Source: Burkholderiales bacterium (GTDB lineage: Bacteria > Pseudomonadota > Gammaproteobacteria > Burkholderiales > Burkholderiaceae_C). From it: a stretch of 64,000 nt of DNA. Of the stretch, positions 9,825 through 18,106 are shown piece by piece (position 1 is the stretch's first letter; every line of letters begins with the position of its first letter). The notes below the pieces were generated by a model. It had not been told where the DNA came from, ran no database searches, and saw only the letters and a list, made by a program, of their open reading frames with translations. Position numbers and translations under genes: made by a program. The stretch is from the NCBI GenBank assembly GCA_013044035.1, contig JABEVE010000016.1, positions 1-64,000 on the forward strand, in the 5' to 3' direction.

Positions 9825-11300
9825 GTGTATCTCGGCATCGACCTCGGCACGTCCGAGTTGAAAGTCATCCTGCTCGATGCCGAGGGCGCGCTGCGCGCCA
9901 GCGAGCATGTCCCGCTGGCGGTGTCGCGTCCCCAGCCCGGATGGTCCGAGCAGTCGCCGCAGGACTGGTGGGACGCGCTGCAGCGGGCGCTCGACGCTCT
10001 CGCCGCGAGCCACGCCACCGCGCTGCGCGCCGTGCGCGGCATCGGCTTATCGGGGCAGATGCACGGCGCCGTGTTGCTGGACGAACACGACGCGGTGCTG
10101 CGTCCGGCCATCCTCTGGAATGACAACCGCAGCGCCGTGCAATGCGAGGCGCTGCGCGCGGCCGACCCCGAGCTCGAGACCCTCGCCGGAAACCTCGTCA
10201 TGCCGGGTTTCACCGCGCCCAAACTGTTGTGGGTGCGCGAGCACGAGCCCGCCGTGTTCGCCCGCGTGGCCAAGGTGCTGCTGCCGAAAGACTATTTGCG
10301 GCTGCAACTCACAGGCCTCCACGCCACCGATTGTTCCGACGCCTCGGGCACCCTGTGGCTCGACGTGGCCGCAAGGCGCTGGTCTGCGCGGGCGCTGGCC
10401 TTGTGCTCGCTGGGGCTGGGTCACATGCCCGAGTTGTTCGAAGGCAGCGCACCCACCGGCACCGTGCGCGCGGACTGGTGCCGACGCTGGGGGCTGCGCC
10501 CCGACGCCGTGGTGGCCGCTGGCGCGGGCGACAACGCGGCCAGTGCCATCGGCATGGGCGCCATCCATCCGGGCGAAGGATTCGTGTCCCTTGGCACCTC
10601 CGGGGTCATTTTTCTGGCCACGGCGCAGTTCCAGCCCGATACCAGCCGCGCCGTGCATGCCTTCTGCCATGCCTTGCCACAGCGCTGGCACCAGATGGCG
10701 GTCATGCTCAGCGCCGCCAGTGCGCTGCGCTGGGCCGTGCACCTCACCGGCCAGCGTGACGAGGCCGCGCTGCTGGCGCTGGCAGCCGACTTGAGTCCGC
10801 GCCAGCGCCAGGCCGCGCCGTTCTTCATGCCCTATCTGTCGGGCGAACGCACCCCGCACAACGATCCCCATGCCACGGGCGCCCTCGTCGGGCTCACCCA
10901 TGATCACGGCCCTGCCGACATCGGCTGGGCCGTGATCGAAGGTGTGAGTTTCGGCCTGCTCGACGGCTGGCAAAGCCTGCAAGCCCAGCGCGTCCCGGGT
11001 TCCACCCCACTGGGCCTGGTGGGCGGGGGCGGGCGCAGCGGGTTGTGGGCTACGCTGCTGGCCACGGTGCTGGGAGAACCCCTGGCACTGCGCGAAGGTG
11101 GCGACGTGGCGGCCGCGCGTGGTGCTGCGAGGCTGGGCTGGCTGGCGGCGCAGGGCGACCCGGCAGCCGTGTTCGCGGACGACGGGCGTCAGGCGCGTGT
11201 GGTCGAACCCGACCCCGCCTTGGCGCCAAGCCTGGCCGCACGCTACGACCGTTTCCGACGGCTCTACCCGGCCCTGCGAACCTGGCGCGATGCGCCTTGA
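9825..11300 (+). CDS. xylB: Xylulokinase (FGGY family; MtlY equivalent)
   Basis: FGGY kinase of 491 residues that phosphorylates D-xylulose, the product of D-arabinitol oxidation, for entry to the pentose phosphate pathway. The N-terminal phosphate loop is GIDLGTSELKVILLD. Substrate-side motifs include SGQMHGAVLLD and AILWNDNRS. The C-terminal half has GEGFVSLGTSG, YLSGERTPHNDP and the adenosine motif GLVGGGGRSGLW. The start is GTG, giving the normal XylB N-terminus. mtlY of the pseudomonad mtl operon is its counterpart. Confidence 0.9.
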   Translation: MYLGIDLGTSELKVILLDAEGALRASEHVPLAVSRPQPGWSEQSPQDWWDALQRALDALAASHATALRAVRGIGLSGQMHGAVLLDEHDAVLRPAILWNDNRSAVQCEALRAADPELETLAGNLVMPGFTAPKLLWVREHEPAVFARVAKVLLPKDYLRLQLTGLHATDCSDASGTLWLDVAARRWSARALALCSLGLGHMPELFEGSAPTGTVRADWCRRWGLRPDAVVAAGAGDNAASAIGMGAIHPGEGFVSLGTSGVIFLATAQFQPDTSRAVHAFCHALPQRWHQMAVMLSAASALRWAVHLTGQRDEAALLALAADLSPRQRQAAPFFMPYLSGERTPHNDPHATGALVGLTHDHGPADIGWAVIEGVSFGLLDGWQSLQAQRVPGSTPLGLVGGGGRSGLWATLLATVLGEPLALREGGDVAAARGAARLGWLAAQGDPAAVFADDGRQARVVEPDPALAPSLAARYDRFRRLYPALRTWRDAP

Positions 11301-11342
11301 GCCGCTGCGCGCCGTTTCTCAACCAACTTGCGAAAGATTGTG

Positions 11343-12293
11343 ATGCACCTCGTTTGTGGCGAAGCCCTGATGGATGTCTTTGGTGCCGGCACCACGCCCA
11401 CCGGCATGGCGCTGGACGCGCGTGTGGGCGGTTCGCCGTTCAATGTGGCCATCGGGCTGGCGCGGCTCGACCAGCCCGTGGCCTATTTCGGCGGGCTCTC
11501 CACCGATTTTCTCGGCGAGCGTCTGCACAGCGCCCTGAAGGCTGAAGGCGTGGAACTGGGCGCCGCGCATCGCAGCGCCGCGCCCACCACGCTCAGTCTG
11601 GTTGGCCTCGATGCGAAGGGCGTGCCTAGCTACGCCTTCTATGGCGAAGGCTGCGCCGACCGGCTGTTGCCGGCAACCGCGCTCGATGCCGTGGCGGCCC
11701 TGCCGCTGCCAGTCACTGCGTTGCATGTCGGCTCCTTCGCGCTGGTGGTGCAGCCGGCGGGCGCAACCTTGCGCGCCCTGGTGGAGCGGTTGCGCGGCAG
11801 CGCCCTCGTGGCTTATGACCCCAACCTGCGGCTCAACGTCGAACCGCGGCTGGATGTCTGGCGTGACAGCGTGGACTGGATGCTGGCACGCGCCCATCTG
11901 GTGAAAATCAGCGCTGAAGATCTGGCCCTGCTCCGGCCCGGCTTGAGCGCTGCCGACTTCGCCGCCCACAGCCTGTCGCGCGGCGTGCGGCTGGTCGTGG
12001 TGACTGACGGTGGTGCCGGCGCAAGCGCCTGGACCGCCAGCGCACAGGCACGGGTGGACGCGCAGCCGGTGACGCTGGTGGACACCGTCGGTGCTGGCGA
12101 CACCTTCCAGGCGGCACTGCTGGCCAGCCTTGCCGAGCAGGGCCGACTGTCGGCCGACGCGCTGCCGAGCCTGGATGCCGCCGCCCTGCACGCACTGCTG
12201 GACTTCGCCAACAGCGCTGCCGCACTGACTTGTAGCCGTCGCGGCGCCGATCTGCCGAGGCGCTCGGAATTGGGCCCGCGAGCGGCGGCATGA
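11343..12293 (+). CDS. mtlZ: Fructokinase (PfkB/ribokinase family; MtlZ equivalent)
   Basis: Carbohydrate kinase of 316 residues that would phosphorylate fructose formed by MtlD. It has the N-terminal CGEALMDVFG, the sugar-binding block VGGSPFNVAIGLARL, and the anion-hole/ATP motif DTVGAGDTFQAAL with its catalytic Asp near residue 250. The start is uncertain. ATG 11343 gives the family-typical N-terminus, while GTG 11340 and TTG 11328 are in the same frame and lack a better ribosome site. It overlaps galM by 4 bases (ATGA). Confidence 0.88.
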   Translation: MHLVCGEALMDVFGAGTTPTGMALDARVGGSPFNVAIGLARLDQPVAYFGGLSTDFLGERLHSALKAEGVELGAAHRSAAPTTLSLVGLDAKGVPSYAFYGEGCADRLLPATALDAVAALPLPVTALHVGSFALVVQPAGATLRALVERLRGSALVAYDPNLRLNVEPRLDVWRDSVDWMLARAHLVKISAEDLALLRPGLSAADFAAHSLSRGVRLVVVTDGGAGASAWTASAQARVDAQPVTLVDTVGAGDTFQAALLASLAEQGRLSADALPSLDAAALHALLDFANSAAALTCSRRGADLPRRSELGPRAAA

Positions 12294-13270
12294 CGGCGGC
12301 AGACCCCGCGATTCGCGTCATCGCGAACGACACCTTGCTGGCCTGGATCCTGCCCTATGGAGCCCGGCTGATGCAACTGTGGTGGCGGCGCGCGCCCGAG
12401 GGGCAACGTGCGCTGACGCTGGGGTTTCTCGACCCCGCGGCCTACGGGGAAGACCGCATGTCCCTGGGTGCCGTCTGCGGCCGCTACGCCAACCGCATTG
12501 TGGATGCCGAACTGCGCTACGGCGAGCAGCGCTGGCGTTTGGATGCGAACCATCCGCTGGGGCACTGCATCCATGGCGGCGCCGGCGGATTCGGCGCGCG
12601 ACGCTGGACGGTGGAGGCGCACGACGCCACCTCGATCACGCTGGCGCTGCATTCGCCCGATGGCGACCAGGGCTTTCCCGGCAACTGCCGGGCGCGTGTG
12701 CAGTACCGCCTGGATGGCGACGCCCTGTGGTGGGACGCGCAGGCCGAGGTCGACGCGCCGTGCCCGCTCAATCTGCTGCAGCACAGCTACTGGAATCTCG
12801 ACGGCCGGCGCGACGTGCGTGGCCATCGCCTGCAAGTGGATGCCAGCCATTACCTACCCACCGATATGCGCGAGTTGCCGCTGCCGCCGCGCGCGGTCGA
12901 CGGCGGCTGCTTCGACTTCCGCCAGCCCCGCGCCATCGCCCCATCCTGCGTGCCGTCACTCGATGGCGCGCTGCTGCTCGACCGCGGCGCGAGCGCCGAC
13001 CCCGCGGCATGGGCAACTCCGGTGGCCACGCTGGCGGTGGACGATCTGGCGCTGACCCTGTCCACCGACCGCCCGCTGTTGCATGTGTACGCCGCGGCCA
13101 ACCTGCGCCCCACGGCCGCGGCGTCGGGCGTCGCCCATGGTCCGGGGGCCGGCTTGTGCCTGGAGACGGAGGACTGGCCCAACGGCCCTGCTCTGGGCAA
13201 GGACGTGTGGTACGGCCCAGGCCGTGCCTATCGGCACGGCCTGGGGCTGCGGTTTCAGGCCAGGTCGTAG
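12290..13270 (+). CDS. galM: Aldose 1-epimerase (galactose mutarotase family)
   Basis: Protein of 326 residues that interconverts alpha and beta anomers of aldoses. Family blocks are GAVCGRYANRI, LGHCIHGGAGGFGARRW, the catalytic His in LLQHSYWNLDG and the catalytic Glu in GLCLETEDWPNG. It begins within the fructokinase stop (ATGA) and is the last gene of the polyol operon. Its role there may be to speed mutarotation of sugars released or taken up. Its 3' end overlaps the convergent DUF1479 gene by 16 bases. Confidence 0.9.
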   Translation: MTAADPAIRVIANDTLLAWILPYGARLMQLWWRRAPEGQRALTLGFLDPAAYGEDRMSLGAVCGRYANRIVDAELRYGEQRWRLDANHPLGHCIHGGAGGFGARRWTVEAHDATSITLALHSPDGDQGFPGNCRARVQYRLDGDALWWDAQAEVDAPCPLNLLQHSYWNLDGRRDVRGHRLQVDASHYLPTDMRELPLPPRAVDGGCFDFRQPRAIAPSCVPSLDGALLLDRGASADPAAWATPVATLAVDDLALTLSTDRPLLHVYAAANLRPTAAASGVAHGPGAGLCLETEDWPNGPALGKDVWYGPGRAYRHGLGLRFQARS

Positions 13271-14505
13271 CCCATTTGCAACCGTCCCAGCGGGGTGAGC
13301 TGCTCCGGCAGGAAGCGGCCGGCGAAGTCCACTTCGTAGTGTTCGGCGGCGAAGTCCGGTGACGACATGCCGCTCTCGAACGCCGGGCGCTGCAGGATGG
13401 AGAAGACACGGTTCTTGGCGCAGTCGGGGGCCGCGCCGATGTACATGACGTTGCTGTACCCCTTGCCGGCATGACGGTCTTCCACGCCGTGGATCACGTC
13501 CGGGTGCCACCAGACGGTGTCGCCCGGGTGAACCTGGGGGATGGGGCCGTAAGCGCGCAGCAGCAGGGCATGGCGCTCGGGCGAAACCACCATGGCGCGT
13601 CCGGCGCGCGCGCCACAGAGGTCATCGTCGGCGACGTCATCCTGCAGTGCGCGCAGCAGCATCCACGCCATGGCGTCGGCAATGGGCACGAGGTTGAGCG
13701 TGCCGTCGCCCGGACCTTGCGCCGTGAGCGCGGTCCAGCCCTGGAACGTCCTGAACATGCGGCACACGGCCGGGGAGGGGATTTCGCGCGCTTCGGTGCG
13801 GCTGGCCGCGTCGAAGGCGCGGTAGCGGGCGATGTCGCCGTGGTAGACCGCGTCGTAGACGTGGCGGTAGCCGGGGTCGATCCAGCGCTCGATGGAGCCA
13901 CCGTCCACATGAGGCGAAAGCCCCAGCGTGGCATCCCCCGGCTCGCGCATGCGCACGCGGTCGGCGTAGGTGCGCTCCAGGTCGGGGTTGAAAACATCTG
14001 CGCCCTCGTGCCGGTAGTTCCACAGCCGGTTCAGCCAGCGGCGCGTGGCCGCCAGTTCGTCCGACTGCCGCGCCAGCATCTGCGGCTGTGACCAATAGCT
14101 GGCGAAGATCTGCGGGCGCGCGCTGGACAAGGCGCTGAAATACTGGTCCAGGCCGCGCTTGCTGATGGCCTTCTCGTCGTAGCGGTTGTCGCTCAGGTAG
14201 GTGGTGATCGCGGTATTCCAGCCGGCGACACGTGCTGGATCGAAGACGCCGCGCACGATCACGCAGCCGCGTTCGCGGATGCGTTCACGCTGCGCCTCAT
14301 CCACCGCATCGAGTTCGGCGAAGTTCACGCTGGGGATCGGGCTGTCGCCACGCGCGCGTTCGGCGGCGATGGCCGCCACCTGGCGTTCGATGCGGGCGGT
14401 CATCCAGGCGAAGCGCTCGGCGCGGTCGGGCATCTGATCGCGCAGCGAGGCCTTGGTTTCGCGAATCTGCGCGAGGTAGGGGGCGTTGGGTTCAGGGGTT
14501 TGCAT
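13255..14505 (-). CDS. DUF1479 protein, predicted Fe(II)/2-oxoglutarate oxygenase (YbiU-like)
   Basis: Protein of 416 residues matching the DUF1479/YbiU family in length and layout. The predicted double-stranded beta-helix core has a metal triad: HxD in SPHVDGGSIERW (about residues 200-210) and a distal His in WWHPDVIHGVED. The physiological reaction is unknown; some relatives are annotated as gibberellin or phytanoyl-type oxygenases without proof. The start has GAGG upstream. Its first 14 bases overlap the end of the LacI gene, so it is probably transcribed with that regulator and not with the operons beside it. Confidence 0.8.
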   Translation of the reverse strand: MQTPEPNAPYLAQIRETKASLRDQMPDRAERFAWMTARIERQVAAIAAERARGDSPIPSVNFAELDAVDEAQRERIRERGCVIVRGVFDPARVAGWNTAITTYLSDNRYDEKAISKRGLDQYFSALSSARPQIFASYWSQPQMLARQSDELAATRRWLNRLWNYRHEGADVFNPDLERTYADRVRMREPGDATLGLSPHVDGGSIERWIDPGYRHVYDAVYHGDIARYRAFDAASRTEAREIPSPAVCRMFRTFQGWTALTAQGPGDGTLNLVPIADAMAWMLLRALQDDVADDDLCGARAGRAMVVSPERHALLLRAYGPIPQVHPGDTVWWHPDVIHGVEDRHAGKGYSNVMYIGAAPDCAKNRVFSILQRPAFESGMSSPDFAAEHYEVDFAGRFLPEQLTPLGRLQMGYDLA

Positions 14506-15496
14506 GGTGAAGGGCCTCGATCGGAGGTGGTGGGAAAAGGACCTGGAGCGGAGCTGCCTCAGGCTCGGCCAACATCTGCATCAAGGCACGGCCCAAGCTG
14601 AGCCCCGCGAGGTGCAGGTTTTCGTGGCACGTCAACAACGGCGTGCGCAGGGATTGCGGCAGCGTGCTGCTGTATTTCAGCGCGATGTCCAGGTCGTCTC
14701 CGGGGCGCAGTCCGATGTCGGACAGTGCGCCCAGCACCGGCAGCAACGGGGTCTCGCCCGACAGCACCAGACCGTCGATGTGCGTCATCGCCTGGCGTGC
14801 CCAGGCGTCCACGGCGGCCGGTGGCGAGTCCAGATCGATGGCAGCGACGCGTCGGCCACTCAAGCCGGCGCGCTGGCAAGCGGTGTCAAAGCCCTGCACG
14901 AGATGTTCCCGGTAGCAGGCATCCGGGCGCGGCAGGACGATGGCCAGGCGGCTTCGCCCGCGCGCCACCAGGCTTGCAACGGCATCGGCCGCGAACGCGG
15001 CGTTGTCGAAATCCACCGTGGCATGCGGCGTGGGCAGGCGCGTGCGTCCATGCGAGATGCAGGGATAGCCGCGTTCCTGCAGCAAGCGTATGCGCGCGTC
15101 CTGTGGTGCCGTGTGCGTGAGCACGGCACCGTCGGCCAGGCGGCGCTGCAGCAGGTAGCGCGTGGTGTCCAGCGGGTCCGTCTGCGCCGGCTCGGGGAGC
15201 ACCAGCAAGTGGTAGTCGCTGTCCCAGACAGCTGCACTCAGCCCTCCCAGCAATGGCATGAACCCGGGTTGCATGGCTGCACGCGGATCCATCAGGTAGG
15301 CCAGCGTTTTCGAGCGCCCGGTCTTGAGGCGCACCGCAGTCGGGTCGCGGGTGTACCCCAGTTTCTTTGCCGCGGCCAGCACGCGCGCCCGGGCTTCGGG
15401 CGAGACCTGCGTCGACGGGCCCAAGGCGCGCGATACCGTGGCCAGTGATAGGCCAGTGGCTTGGACCAGGGTATGAAGGGTGGGTTGATCCGACAT
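14492..15496 (-). CDS. LacI-family transcriptional repressor
   Basis: Repressor of about 334 residues. The N-terminal LacI helix-turn-helix and hinge helix are seen as TLHTLVQATGLSLATVSRAL, VSPEARARVLAAAKKLGY and DPTAVRLKTGRS. A periplasmic-binding-protein-like effector domain follows. An in-frame ATG at 15517 would add seven residues, and neither start has a good Shine-Dalgarno sequence. The shorter form places the DNA-binding helix at the usual distance. A perfect LacI-type palindrome lies at 15533-15546, so it very likely represses itself and perhaps the divergent gts operon. The effector sugar is not known. Confidence 0.88.
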   Translation of the reverse strand: MSDQPTLHTLVQATGLSLATVSRALGPSTQVSPEARARVLAAAKKLGYTRDPTAVRLKTGRSKTLAYLMDPRAAMQPGFMPLLGGLSAAVWDSDYHLLVLPEPAQTDPLDTTRYLLQRRLADGAVLTHTAPQDARIRLLQERGYPCISHGRTRLPTPHATVDFDNAAFAADAVASLVARGRSRLAIVLPRPDACYREHLVQGFDTACQRAGLSGRRVAAIDLDSPPAAVDAWARQAMTHIDGLVLSGETPLLPVLGALSDIGLRPGDDLDIALKYSSTLPQSLRTPLLTCHENLHLAGLSLGRALMQMLAEPEAAPLQVLFPPPPIEALHHANP

Positions 15497-15532
15497 GGGA
15501 GGTCTGCTTTGGATCATCGATGGCGGCCATTA

Positions 15533-15546
15533 TGGAAACGTTTCCA
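15533..15546. promoter_or_regulatory. LacI-type operator palindrome
   Basis: TGGAAACGTTTCCA is a perfect 14-base palindrome with the central CG typical of LacI/GalR operators. It lies directly upstream of the divergent LacI gene and about 350 bases before gtsA. I found no second copy of this core in the window. It should serve autoregulation and may also control the gts operon. Confidence 0.7.
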
Positions 15547-15712
15547 GTCGAAGTCAAGCGTGCACAAGTCTGGACATGACGCCGAGGGCAGCAGCCCCGA
15601 AATTTGCGTTTTGCAGATCGTCCTATGTATTTTTACGACAGCCGCTCTGCGGAATCTGGGCGTCCAACAGACGCCTATTCAGCGGCCGGTATCCCCCCCC
15701 GATGCGGTGGAT

Positions 15713-15728
15713 CTAGGGTAAATCCTAG
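15713..15728. promoter_or_regulatory. Inverted repeat CTAGG-N6-CCTAG upstream of gtsA
   Basis: CTAGG (15713-15717) and CCTAG (15724-15728) surround GTAAAT, and CTAGGG recurs directly at 15725-15730. The 377-base gap 15518-15894 holds this site, the LacI palindrome, an ATTGC-rich element at 15747-15763 and a 7-base stem-loop (15803-15809 with 15818-15824). I see no convincing gene in it. The binding protein is unknown. Confidence 0.4.
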
Positions 15729-15894
15729 GGAACTAAAAAACGTAGTATTGCTACATTGCAACAACGCATCCAGCACCAGCAAACCTCAACACGATGCGGC
15801 ACCCGCCAACCTTGCGTTTGGCGGCTTGTTTGTAGGCCGGGACCATGCGCTCGAGTCATGGCCCGAGAAACATCCAATCGACTAGGAGACGAGT

Positions 15895-17148
15895 ATGAAA
15901 AAGACCCTGTTATGCCTTGCCATGACCGCAGCCGCGGTGTTGTCCGCGCCAGCTCATGCCGCTGATAAAAGCGTCCAAGTGATCCACTGGTGGACATCCG
16001 GCGGCGAGGCCGCCGCGCTCGGCGTGCTCAAGAATGACCTCCAGTCGCAGGGCGTGACCTGGAAAGACGTGCCCATCGCCGGCGGTGGCGGCTCGCAGGC
16101 CATGACCACGCTGCGCGCGCGTTTGCTCGCGAATGACCCGCCCACCGCTTCGCAGATGCTGGGCTTCAACATCACCGATTGGGCCAAGCAAGGCGTGCTG
16201 CAAGACCTGACGCCGCTCGCGGAGAAGGGCAACTGGGCGGAGAAAGTGCCCAAGGCACTGCAAGCGTTCGACGTCTACAAGGGCAAATGGATCGCCGCCC
16301 CCATCGACGTGCACTCCACCAACTGGGTGTGGGCCAACAAGGCTGTGCTGGAGAAGGCTGGCGTGACCACCGAGCCCAAGACCTGGGACCAGTTCGTGAC
16401 CGATCTGGAGAAGGTGAAGAAGGCCGGCTTCATCGGTTTGGCCGTCGGCGGTCAGTCGTGGCAGGAAGCCACGATGTTCGACGGTGTCGTGCTCTCCACC
16501 GGCGGGCCGGACTTCTATCGCAACGCCTTCATCAAGCTCGACCAGAAAGCGCTGACTTCACCGCTCATGCTCAAGGCCTTCGAGCGCATGAGCACGCTGC
16601 GCAAATATGTCGACCCGAACTTCGCCAATCGCGACTGGAACGTGGCCACCGGCATGGTGATCAACGGCAAGGCGGGCTTCCAGATCATGGGTAACTGGGC
16701 GCTGGGCGAATTCAACCACGCCGACAAGGTGCCGGGTAAGGACTTCCTCTGCTTCAACGTGCCGGGCACGCAGGGCTCTGTGACCTACAACTCCGACGTG
16801 TTCGTCTTCTTCAAGGTGGGCGCGAGCGAGAAGGCGGCACAAGACCTGATGGCCGAGGACATCATGTCGCCCAAGGTGCAGTCGGGCTTCAATGTCCTGA
16901 AGGGCGCAGCGCCCGCCGTGCTGGGCACATCCGATGCGGACTTCAACGCCTGCGGCAAGAAGGCCATCGCCGACCTCGCCTATGCCGACAAGCACAACAC
17001 CCTGCTGGGCTCGATGTCCCAAGGCTACGCGGTGCCCCCGGCCATCCAGAATGCCTTCTATGACGTGATCTCGCGCGAGTTCAACGGCCAGATTACGCCG
17101 CAGGAGGCTGTCAAGCAGTTGGCAGCCGCGGCCAAGGCGCAGTACTGA
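15895..17148 (+). CDS. gtsA: Glucose/mannose-type ABC transporter substrate-binding protein
   Basis: Periplasmic CUT1 binding protein of 417 residues with a clear signal peptide (residues 1-22, ending SAPAHA). The start of the mature chain, VQVIHWWTSGGEAAALGVLK, and the block APIDVHSTNWVWANKAVLEK resemble the glucose binding protein GtsA of Pseudomonas and glucose/mannose binding proteins of Thermus. TAGGAG precedes the ATG. It feeds GtsB, GtsC and the ATPase encoded next. Glucose is the likeliest ligand, but the downstream AFR-like and AGE genes leave other hexoses or anhydrosugars possible. Confidence 0.9.
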   Translation: MKKTLLCLAMTAAAVLSAPAHAADKSVQVIHWWTSGGEAAALGVLKNDLQSQGVTWKDVPIAGGGGSQAMTTLRARLLANDPPTASQMLGFNITDWAKQGVLQDLTPLAEKGNWAEKVPKALQAFDVYKGKWIAAPIDVHSTNWVWANKAVLEKAGVTTEPKTWDQFVTDLEKVKKAGFIGLAVGGQSWQEATMFDGVVLSTGGPDFYRNAFIKLDQKALTSPLMLKAFERMSTLRKYVDPNFANRDWNVATGMVINGKAGFQIMGNWALGEFNHADKVPGKDFLCFNVPGTQGSVTYNSDVFVFFKVGASEKAAQDLMAEDIMSPKVQSGFNVLKGAAPAVLGTSDADFNACGKKAIADLAYADKHNTLLGSMSQGYAVPPAIQNAFYDVISREFNGQITPQEAVKQLAAAAKAQY

Positions 17149-17192
17149 TCCCAGGCGGATTGTCCAAACCCTCGGTTGATCCGTCATCCCTG

Positions 17193-17226
17193 CGGAGTGC
17201 GGGCGCCTGATGGCGCTCGCACTCCG
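17193..17226 (+). other. Strong stem-loop abutting the gtsB ribosome-binding site
   Basis: The arms 17193-17207 and 17212-17226 form a 15-base-pair stem with one G-U pair and a TGAT loop. The outer arms are CGGAGTGCG and CGCACTCCG. The right arm ends at the GGGAG used by gtsB (17226-17230). The hairpin may stabilise gtsA mRNA and restrain gtsB translation. It contains the alternative upstream ATG at 17210, making that start unlikely. Confidence 0.65.
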
Positions 17227-17239
17227 GGAGCTTCATGCC

Positions 17240-18106
17240 ATGAAAGCTGGAATCCTGCCCAAGCTCATGCTCAGCCCGAGCGTCCTGCTCGTGCTGGCCT
17301 GCGTGTATGGCTTCATCGCCTACACGGTGTATCTGTCGTTCACCGCATCGCAAATGCTGCCCAACTACGAGTGGGTGGGCATGACCAATTACACCATCCT
17401 GCTGGGTCTGCAAAACTGGTGGATCTCGGTCAACAACCTCTGGATTTTCGCCCTCCTCTACATTGTGGTGTGCATGGCCCTCGGGCTGTTCCTGGCCATC
17501 CTGATCGACCAGAAGATCCGCGCCGAGTCCATGTTCCGATCCATCTTCCTCTACCCCATGGCGCTGTCGTTCATCGTCGTGGGCACCGCCTGGAAATGGC
17601 TGTTCGATCCGGGCGTGGGTTTCCAGCATGTGGTGCGCATGCTCGGCTGGAGCGACTTCACCCTGCGCTGGGTCACCGAAAGTCACATGGCGATTTATTG
17701 CATCGTGGTGGCCGCCATCTGGCAGGCCACCGGATTCATCATGGCCATGTTCATCGCCGGGTTGCGCGGCATCGACACCGAGCCGGTGAACGCCGCGCGC
17801 ATCGACGGTGCGCGCACCTGGCAAATCTATGTGCACGTCATCATTCCGCAGCTTGCGCCCGTTTTCGCCTCGGCTTTCGTGGTGCTGGTGACCATGGCGA
17901 TCAAGTCGTACGACCTGGTGGTGGCATTGACCAGCGGCGGCCCGGCCAACGGCAGCTGGCTGCCCTCGGTGTTCATGTACCAGTACACCTTCACGCGCAG
18001 CGAAATGGGCGTGGGCTCGGCCAGTTCGGTGCTCATGCTGCTGGCCGTGGGCCTGTTCGTGCTGCCCTACCTGGTGAGTGAAGTGCGGAGAATCCAACAT
18101 GGCTGA
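17240..18106 (+). CDS. gtsB: Glucose-type ABC transporter permease 1
   Basis: MalF-class permease of 288 residues with about six hydrophobic helices, opening with LMLSPSVLLVLACVYGFIAY. The EAA-loop equivalent is NAARIDGARTWQIYVHVIIP. The ATG at 17240 is chosen because GGGAG lies 9 bases before it and MKAGILPKL is a normal cytoplasmic start. An in-frame ATG at 17210 sits in a hairpin. The end overlaps gtsC by 8 bases. Confidence 0.9.
   Translation: MKAGILPKLMLSPSVLLVLACVYGFIAYTVYLSFTASQMLPNYEWVGMTNYTILLGLQNWWISVNNLWIFALLYIVVCMALGLFLAILIDQKIRAESMFRSIFLYPMALSFIVVGTAWKWLFDPGVGFQHVVRMLGWSDFTLRWVTESHMAIYCIVVAAIWQATGFIMAMFIAGLRGIDTEPVNAARIDGARTWQIYVHVIIPQLAPVFASAFVVLVTMAIKSYDLVVALTSGGPANGSWLPSVFMYQYTFTRSEMGVGSASSVLMLLAVGLFVLPYLVSEVRRIQHG

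Noticed and set aside
15604-15885. 93-codon frame in the gap before gtsA
   Set aside because: No family, no ribosome site, and it crosses the regulatory repeats and the leader hairpin.
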